A stretch of DNA of 64,000 nt from contig NZ_CP088262.1 in the NCBI RefSeq assembly GCF_021117365.1, positions 3,474,501-3,538,500 on the forward strand, in the 5' to 3' direction. A program made the translations under genes and the position numbers. Below, in pieces: positions 59,001-64,000 of this stretch. The notes under the pieces were generated by a model. That model worked only from the letters and a program-made list of their open reading frames with translations, was not told where the DNA came from and searched no databases. Source of the stretch: Nocardioides sp. cx-173. GTDB taxonomy: Bacteria > Actinomycetota > Actinomycetes > Propionibacteriales > Nocardioidaceae. Each line of letters opens with the position of its first letter. The stretch's first letter is position 1.

Positions 59001-60879
59001 CGTAGCGCAGCCCGAACTCGTAGATGTACGACGGGCGCGGCAGTCCGGCCAGCGCGTAGGGCCGCTCGTCCACGACCTCGACGCCCATCGACGACAGCAT
59101 CGGCAGGATCTCCGACAGCGAGAGGGGCTCGCCGATGCGGAACACCTTGAGCCGGGCCTCGCCGCGGCCCGCGTCCAGCTCCTCGTAGAGCGACAGGTCG
59201 ATGCCGACGTCGCCCGGGATCGCCTCGAGCCGGCCCAGGTCCACCGCGGCCGTGCGGGCCGGGAAGTCCTCCTTGTAGGCCTCCGGGAAGCAGTCGAGGT
59301 AGCGCCGGCCGAGGGTCGCGCCCACCTCCTCGCCGTACTCGGCCATCACCGCGGCCATGAAGTCGTCGCGCCACGAGCGGGAGGCGTCGCCCAGGCGGCG
59401 CTCCAGCTCCTGGGTGTCGACCTCGGGGATCTCCTCGCCCTTGGGCAGGCGCACCACGAAGTGGACGCGCGCGGTGGTCGACTCGTTGATGCGCACCGTG
59501 AACTCGACGGAGTCGCCGCCGAAGCGGTCCTTGAGGATCTGTGCGAACCGCTCCCGGACGCTGGTGTTGTAGCGGTCGCGCGGCAGGTACACGAGCACGG
59601 ACACGTAGCGCCCGTAGGTGTCGCGGCGCACGAAGAGCCGCAGGGCCCGGCGCTCGCGGGCCACCATCGCGGCCTCCGCCATGGGTGCCAGCTCATCGAC
59701 GGGGGTGTGGAACAGCTCGTCGCGCGGGTAGGTCTCCAGGGTGTCCATCAGCGCCTTGCCGGCGTGGCTGCGCGGGTCGAAGCCGCTGCGGCGCAGGACG
59801 GCCTCCGCCTTGTCGCGCAGCAGCGGGATCCGCAGCAGCGACTCGGTGTAGGCGGCGCTGGAGAAGAGCCCCAGGAAGCGACGCTCGCCCGACACCTCGC
59901 CGTTGGCGTCGAAGGTCTTGACCCCCACGTAGTCGAGGTACGCCGGACGGTGCACCGTCGCGCGGGAGTTGGCCTTGGCCAGCACCAGCAGCGTCTTCTC
60001 GCGGGCCTTGGCCTTGACCTTCTCGGGCAGCCGGCCGAACGACTCGGCCATCTCCTGGTCGGCGCGCAGGATGCCCAGGCCGGTGCCGGGCACGGCCCGC
60101 AGGAAGTCGTCGTCGCCCTGGCGCTCCAGGGAGTACTCGCGGTAGCCGAGGAACGTGAAGTGCTCGTCGGAGAGCCAGGCCAGCAGGTCGGCGGCCTGGC
60201 GCACCTCCTCGGGGTCCAGCGGGGGCGGGTCGGACTCCAGGCCGCTCACGATGGCGCGGATCTGGGCGTGCATCTTCTCCCAGTCCTCGACCGACTCACG
60301 GACGTCGCGCAGCACCCGCTGCACGTCCTCGACGATCGCGGCCGGGTCGTCGTCCTCGCGCAGCCGGTCGATCTCGACGTGCATCCACGACTCGCGCACG
60401 GCGTCGTCGTCCGGGGCGCTGGAGCCGTCGTCGACGGGGCGGACCTCCTGCAGCGCGCCGGTGATGTCGCGCACGACGTCGTAGTTGGGGTGGATGACCA
60501 GGTGCACGTCGCGCAGCTGGCGGGAGAGCTCCATCGTCAGCGAGTCGACCAGGAACGGCATGTCGTCGACGACGACCTCGACGACCGAGTGGCCGCCCGC
60601 CGACCAGCCGTACTCGCTCAGCGTCGGCGTGAGGACCCGGACCCGGGCCGTGCCCTGCGGGCGCTCGGCGGCCAGCTTGTGGTGCGACGCCAGGGCGCCG
60701 TAGACGTCGACGGCGGAGCGCCCGAGCAGGTCCTCCGGCGCGATGTGGCGGTAGTAGGCGCGCAGCAGCGCGTCCACCCGGTCGGGCGGCGGTGCGCCGC
60801 TCCCCTTCCGTTGCCGGGCCAGGTCGATGGCCTGGTCGAGGAGCTCCGCCTTGTCCACATCCTGCGTCGTCGTTGACAC
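56017..60879 (-). CDS. gdh: NAD-specific glutamate dehydrogenase, large (Bac_GDH) type
   Basis: A 1620-residue enzyme converting glutamate to 2-oxoglutarate with NAD. The long N-terminal part (about 700 residues) has ACT-like regulatory regions, and the catalytic core has YSPRVEGVHLRFGAVARGGL and RWSDRRDDFRTEALGLVKAQ, then KNTVIVPVGAKGGFFCKQLP, GVACYRTFISGLLDVTDN. Such L-180-type enzymes are usual in actinobacteria and proteobacteria. Start GTG at 60877-60879 is uncertain; another GTG lies 21 nt later, a third one upstream at 60915. It stands beside tryptophan dioxygenase on the same strand. Confidence 0.96.
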   Translation of the reverse strand: MSTTTQDVDKAELLDQAIDLARQRKGSGAPPPDRVDALLRAYYRHIAPEDLLGRSAVDVYGALASHHKLAAERPQGTARVRVLTPTLSEYGWSAGGHSVVEVVVDDMPFLVDSLTMELSRQLRDVHLVIHPNYDVVRDITGALQEVRPVDDGSSAPDDDAVRESWMHVEIDRLREDDDPAAIVEDVQRVLRDVRESVEDWEKMHAQIRAIVSGLESDPPPLDPEEVRQAADLLAWLSDEHFTFLGYREYSLERQGDDDFLRAVPGTGLGILRADQEMAESFGRLPEKVKAKAREKTLLVLAKANSRATVHRPAYLDYVGVKTFDANGEVSGERRFLGLFSSAAYTESLLRIPLLRDKAEAVLRRSGFDPRSHAGKALMDTLETYPRDELFHTPVDELAPMAEAAMVARERRALRLFVRRDTYGRYVSVLVYLPRDRYNTSVRERFAQILKDRFGGDSVEFTVRINESTTARVHFVVRLPKGEEIPEVDTQELERRLGDASRSWRDDFMAAVMAEYGEEVGATLGRRYLDCFPEAYKEDFPARTAAVDLGRLEAIPGDVGIDLSLYEELDAGRGEARLKVFRIGEPLSLSEILPMLSSMGVEVVDERPYALAGLPRPSYIYEFGLRYGRSLPAGAREPFQDALRAVWEGFNEIDGFNSLVLGAGLTWRQATVLRAYAKYMRQGGSPFALDYIEDALSGNVDITRLLVRLFEARFDPGADGLTADDEARTARVDELRQRILAALDEVVSLDDDRILRSYLTHVLATLRTSYFQGAEDGRPHPYMSFKLDPSAIPELPEPRPRFEIFVYSPRVEGVHLRFGAVARGGLRWSDRRDDFRTEALGLVKAQMVKNTVIVPVGAKGGFFCKQLPDSSDRDAWMAEGVACYRTFISGLLDVTDNLVDGETVPPRRVVRHDGDDSYLVVAADKGTATFSDIANQVARDYGFWLGDAFASGGSVGYDHKAMGITARGAWVSVRRHFRELGVDCQSEDHTCVGVGDMSGDVFGNGLLCSEHTRLVAAFDHRDIFLDPDPDAATSYAERRRLFELPRSSWQDYDASLISEGGGVFSRSAKSIRLNGHIRSALGIDGEVDSMTPTELMRAILLAPVDLLWNGGIGTYVKGADETSSDVGDKANDAIRVDGGDLRARCVGEGGNLGFTQAGRIEYAMAGGRINTDFIDNSAGVDTSDHEVNIKILLDRVVAAGDLTEKQRNRLLVEMTDEVADLVLQDNYEQNLALANAAFNARPLLHVHEFWMKRLESDGILNREIEGLPSSREVRRRLERREGLTAPELSVLLAWTKIVLADELLESALPDDPYLDLDLRAYFPRQVREGFETPVTEHPLRREIIVTQVVNDLVNGAGMTYWPRLAGETGADAADLVRANFVAREIFASLPLRNDVKALDNELDAAVQTRMRIEMRTLVERASRWLVSNRRPPLDSQATVDFFSAPVQETLAQLPDLMTGRELTAYEERRDALVAKEVPEGLASRVAVLPPAYMLLNIIEIAHRESIDPADVARVHFALGERLGLPSLVQRILGLPREDRWQTMARAAFRDDLHAVHASLTHQVLTTTSPDDPAPARIAQWEEADAVVVNRAADTLQEITTDDTADLARMSVGLRVVRGLLS

Positions 60880-60934
60880 CCTCCCGACCCTAGGTCGTGG
60901 CGTGCGCAGTGTCACAACGGGGCCTCGGGTGGCC

Positions 60935-61747
60935 CTACAGCTCGCTGCGCAGGTCCCACAGGAGCGGGAAGTACTGCAGGGGCAGCCGGCTGCGCAGGTA
61001 CGTCGAGCCGCTCGAGCCGCCCGTGCCGGACTTGGACCCGATCATCCGCTCGACCATCACGACGTGGCGCGCCCGCCAGCTCGCGGCCAGCTCGTCGTGC
61101 TGCAGCAGTGCCTCGCCGAGCGCCCACACGGCGGCGTACCGGGACCGGTCGTGCGCGACCGTCCGCATCGACGCGGACACCTCCGCGTCGTTGGCGGCGG
61201 GGAGCCCCTGGGCGCGCAGGACGTCGAGGAAGGCGTCCCACAGCGTCGGCTCCTCGAGGCGGCGCCCCAGCCGCTGCCGCTCCTCGTCGGTGAGACCGCG
61301 GAAGCGCTCGACGTACGCCGCGTCCTTGGCACCCGAGAGGAACTCCAGCTCACGGAACTGCACCGACTGGAACCCACTGGCCGGCGCCAGCTGCTGGCGG
61401 AACTGCAGGAAGTCCTGGGGGGTCATGGTCTCGAGGACGTCGACCTGCTGCACGAGCACCCGCTCGATCACGTGCACCCGCTGGAGCAGGTGCTGGGCCC
61501 ACCAGAGGTCGCCGGACGTCATGGCGTCGCGCGCCGCGGTCACCTCGTGCAGGAGCTGCTTGAACCACAGCTCGTAGACCTGGTGGATGGTGATGAACAG
61601 CAGCTCGTCGTGGGCGGGTGGATCGGACTCCAGGTGCTGGGAGTCGAGCAGCTGGGACAGCCGAAGGTAGCTGCCGTAGGTCAGCTGCGCGCCCTGCTCG
61701 CCGAAGGACACGAAGCTCTCGCCGGGGTGCTCCTCTTGAGTGCTCAC
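60935..61747 (-). CDS. kynA: Tryptophan 2,3-dioxygenase
   Basis: A 270-residue heme enzyme that opens the indole ring of tryptophan, giving N-formylkynurenine, the first step of the kynurenine route. Signature stretches: LTYGSYLRLSQLLDSQ, HDELLFITIHQVYELWFKQL and EVTAARDAM at the substrate side; the heme-ligating His lies in SWRARHVVMVERMIG followed by SKSGTGGSSGSTYLR. Start GTG at 61745-61747 is a best guess. Kynurenine formamidase and kynureninase genes are not in this window. Confidence 0.94.
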   Translation of the reverse strand: MSTQEEHPGESFVSFGEQGAQLTYGSYLRLSQLLDSQHLESDPPAHDELLFITIHQVYELWFKQLLHEVTAARDAMTSGDLWWAQHLLQRVHVIERVLVQQVDVLETMTPQDFLQFRQQLAPASGFQSVQFRELEFLSGAKDAAYVERFRGLTDEERQRLGRRLEEPTLWDAFLDVLRAQGLPAANDAEVSASMRTVAHDRSRYAAVWALGEALLQHDELAASWRARHVVMVERMIGSKSGTGGSSGSTYLRSRLPLQYFPLLWDLRSEL

Positions 61748-61766
61748 AAGGTGCATGATGTCGCAC

Positions 61767-62249
61767 ATGCTGATGCGCACCGAGCTCTCCTACGACGCTC
61801 CCCCGGCCGACGTGTTCGCGATGCTCTCCGACCCGGCCTTCCGGGAGCGAGTCTGCGAGGCCCAGCACGCGGCGTCGTACGACGTGAGCGTCGACGTCGC
61901 CGGCGCGGGCCTCACGGTCCGGGTCGAGACCGAGCAGAACACCTCGGGGCTGCCGTCGATCGCGAAGAGGTTCGTGGGCGAGACCACGACCGCGATCATG
62001 ACCGAGACCTGGAAGGACGGCTCCGGGGGCGCCGTCGACATCAGCGCCCCGGGCAAGCCGACCAAGGTCACCGGCACCGTCGCGCTGCGCGAGGCCGGCA
62101 CCGGGACGATCCAGACCGTCGAGCTGGACGCCAAGGTCAAGGTGCCGCTGGTCGGCGGCAAGCTCGAGCAGCTCCTCGTCGACACCCTCCAGAGCGCCTA
62201 CGCCAAGGAGCAACAGGTCGGCACGGCCTGGCTGGCAGGTGAGCGGTGA
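61767..62249 (+). CDS. DUF2505 protein, copy 1
   Basis: A 160-residue protein. The pattern MRTELSYDAPPADVFAMLSD, then a central HAASYDVSVDVAGAGLTVRV and final VPLVGGKLEQLLVDTLQSAY marks the DUF2505 family, distantly SRPBCC-like. Function unknown, possibly ligand binding. ATG at 61767 or at 61773. It is divergent from kynA with only about 20 nt between starts and overlaps its paralogue by 4 nt. Confidence 0.8.
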   Translation: MLMRTELSYDAPPADVFAMLSDPAFRERVCEAQHAASYDVSVDVAGAGLTVRVETEQNTSGLPSIAKRFVGETTTAIMTETWKDGSGGAVDISAPGKPTKVTGTVALREAGTGTIQTVELDAKVKVPLVGGKLEQLLVDTLQSAYAKEQQVGTAWLAGER

Positions 62250-62734
62250 GCCGCGAGGTCCTCCACCGGCTCACCTACAACGCGCCGCCCGAGCGGGTCG
62301 CCGCGATGCTGCGCGACGCCGACTTCCGGCGTGAGGTCTGCGCCGCCATCGGCATGAGCCGGGCCGAGGTGTCGGTGTCGGTGGCGGAGGACAGCGACTC
62401 CGCCGAGATCGTCCTCGACCAGTGGCAGCCCACCTCCGACCTGCCGGCGTTCGTGAGGAAGCTCGTGGGCGAGGAGACCCACATCGTCCAGACCGAGTCG
62501 TGGGCCGGGGCCACCCGGGGCGACATCGTGGTCACGATCCCCGGCAAGCCCGGCGACATGAGCGGCACGGCCGTGCTCACCGATGAGGCCGGCGTGACCA
62601 CCGAGACCGTCGCGCTGACGATCACGGTGGGGGTCCCGCTGGTGGGCGGCAAGATCGAGGCCCTGATCGGCGACATGCTGCTGGACGCCCTCAAGACCGA
62701 GAACCGCCTGGGGCGCGACTACCTCTCGCGCTGA
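62246..62734 (+). CDS. DUF2505 protein, copy 2
   Basis: A 162-residue protein paralogous to the preceding gene: REVLHRLTYNAPPERVAAML, then EVSVSVAEDSDSAEIVLDQW and VPLVGGKIEALIGDMLLDAL. The GTG at 62246 overlaps the first copy's TGA (GTGA), so the two are translationally coupled. Tandem DUF2505 genes with such coupling suggest a heterodimer or related roles. Its 3' end overlaps the convergent small gene by 16 nt. Confidence 0.8.
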   Translation: MSREVLHRLTYNAPPERVAAMLRDADFRREVCAAIGMSRAEVSVSVAEDSDSAEIVLDQWQPTSDLPAFVRKLVGEETHIVQTESWAGATRGDIVVTIPGKPGDMSGTAVLTDEAGVTTETVALTITVGVPLVGGKIEALIGDMLLDALKTENRLGRDYLSR

Positions 62735-62910
62735 CCCTCGGCCTCGTCCTCGGCGGCCCCGTCCTCCGAGGCCGCGTCCTCCGCGGCCTCCTGTCGCCGC
62801 CGTACGGCGATCACGATCCCCAGCACCACGAACGGCCCGAAGGCCAGCGCGATCGTCAGCGCCTGCTCCACCGGGTGGAGGGCGCCGAGGTGCAGCGGGA
62901 CGAGGTTCAT
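62719..62910 (-). CDS. Small single-pass membrane protein
   Basis: A 63-residue protein. One TM segment (ALTIALAFGPFVVLGIVIAV) is followed by RRRQ and a long acidic tail (AAEDAASEDGAAEDEAEGQ). The ATG at 62908-62910 is preferred because GGAGA stands 9-10 nt upstream; another ATG lies three codons earlier. Its 3' end overlaps the DUF2505 gene. Function unknown. Confidence 0.6.
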   Translation of the reverse strand: MNLVPLHLGALHPVEQALTIALAFGPFVVLGIVIAVRRRQEAAEDAASEDGAAEDEAEGQRER

Positions 62911-62948
62911 CGGAACCATTCTCCCCTACCGGTCCCAGGCGAGCCCCC

Positions 62949-63583
62949 TCGGTGGTCGAGGTCCGAAGGCGCCCCCGCCCCTCGGTGGTCGAGGTCCGAA
63001 GGCACCTCCGCCCCTCGGTGGTCGAGGTGCGAAGGCGCCCCGCGCCTGAGCCTCGAGACCCCGTGAGACACGCAGGGCGGCGACCAACCGGGTCACCGCC
63101 CTGCCCCACTCACCGGGTCTCGAGGCTCGTCGCTGACGCTCCTCGCACCTCGACCACCGAACCACCACACGCCCCTCGGTGGTCGAGGCGCGAAGGCGCC
63201 CCCGCCCCTCGGTGGTCGAGGTCCGAAGGCACCTCCGCCCCTCGGTGGTCGAGGTGCGAAGGCGCCCCGCGCCTGAGCCTCGAGACCCCGTGAGACACGC
63301 AGGGCGGCGACCAACCGGGTCACCGCCCTGCCCCACTCACCGGGTCTCGAGGCTCGTCGCTGACGCTCCTCGCACCTCGACCACCGAACCACCACACGCC
63401 CCTCGGTGGTCGAGGCGCGAAGGCGCCCCCGCCCCTCGGTGGTCGAGGTGCGAAGGCGCCCCGCGCCTGAGCCTCGAGACCCCGCGAGACACGCAGGGCG
63501 GCGACCAACCGGGTCACCGCCCTGCCCCACTCACCGGGTCTCGAGGCTCGTCGCTGGCGCTCCTCGTACCTCGACCAGCGAAC
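62949..63583. repeat. Array C of the palindromic repeat with a different centre
   Basis: Left arms GGTGGTCGAGG occur at 62951, 62984, 63017, 63178, 63211, 63244, 63405 and 63438. Full units run from 63017, 63244 and 63438 to their right arms (CTCGCACCTCGACCACCG and near variants). The arms match arrays A and B but the centre reads GTGAGACACGCAGGGCGGCG and GTCACCGCCCTGCCCCACTC instead. The array lies between the small membrane gene and pruA, reaching to 14 bp before the pruA stop. No gene fits in the stretch. Confidence 0.9.
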
Positions 63584-63597
63584 CACCGCGCCGTGCC

Positions 63598-64000
<403 letters not shown>

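Noticed and set aside
56200..60876. Long plus-strand frames opposite the glutamate dehydrogenase
   Set aside because: They mirror the coding strand's codon pattern and show no family motif, while the minus-strand enzyme is complete.

Overview
The window is very GC-rich actinobacterial chromosome. Gene content points to Nocardioides or a close relative in the Nocardioidaceae: tmRNA plus SmpB, FtsE-FtsX-M23 peptidase, biotin-dependent pyruvate carboxylase, the very large NAD-type glutamate dehydrogenase, DUF222/HNH endonucleases and abundant palindromic intergenic repeats of the kind common in that genus. The genus is inferred from gene families and style, not from a marker gene. No rRNA, tRNA, CRISPR array or intact transposon was found.

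Layout. 1-1.4 kb is a scarred region: the C-terminal part of a SAM methyltransferase runs off the left edge, abuts a frameshifted TnpB tail, and is followed by a VOC-family gene and a large hairpin. 1.4-5.3 kb holds RNase J, release factor RF3 and an isoaspartyl methyltransferase. 5.4-12.9 kb mixes secreted or membrane hypotheticals, a divergent ArsR/ArsM arsenic pair, a GNAT acetyltransferase and ssrA (tmRNA). 13.0-15.7 kb is a DUF222/HNH endonuclease, an array of palindromic repeats and an amidohydrolase whose start codon lies in a repeat fragment. 15.7-21.0 kb is the smpB - M23 peptidase - ftsX - ftsE cluster and prfB. 21.2-35.7 kb carries pyruvate carboxylase, an unusual HTH-plus-membrane fusion, secreted proteins, two tandem SpoIID-domain proteins, a GT61-type glycosyltransferase and two adjacent flavoprotein disulfide-reductase homologues (one true Lpd, one lacking the disulfide).

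35.8-46 kb contains the most coherent system: purine nucleoside phosphorylase, then a six-gene heme acquisition operon (hmuT-hmuU-hmuV and three surface proteins, two with HtaA-like domains) whose last five genes overlap by 4 nt at each junction. It is preceded by a DtxR/IdeR-like iron box, and a second, perfect iron box stands before a heme oxygenase 0.7 kb downstream of the operon. Together these would bind heme at the surface, import it and open the ring to release iron, under iron repression.

46-53.6 kb holds an epimerase, a SRPBCC protein, a phosphohexomutase and a deoC - aldehyde dehydrogenase - degenerate aldehyde dehydrogenase - pentapeptide-repeat run. 53.7-56 kb is a second DUF222/HNH gene with its own array of six about 148-bp palindromic repeats. 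56-64 kb carries NAD-glutamate dehydrogenase, tryptophan 2,3-dioxygenase, two overlapping DUF2505 paralogues, a third repeat array and the C-terminal end of pruA.

The most unusual pattern is the repeat/endonuclease association. Both DUF222/HNH genes have the same promoter, which resembles the PafBC-type DNA-damage promoter, with the start codon placed for a leaderless transcript. Both are followed on the promoter side, within 80 bp, by an array of the same palindromic repeat family. One of the two genes also carries a different hairpin repeat inserted in frame in its coding sequence.
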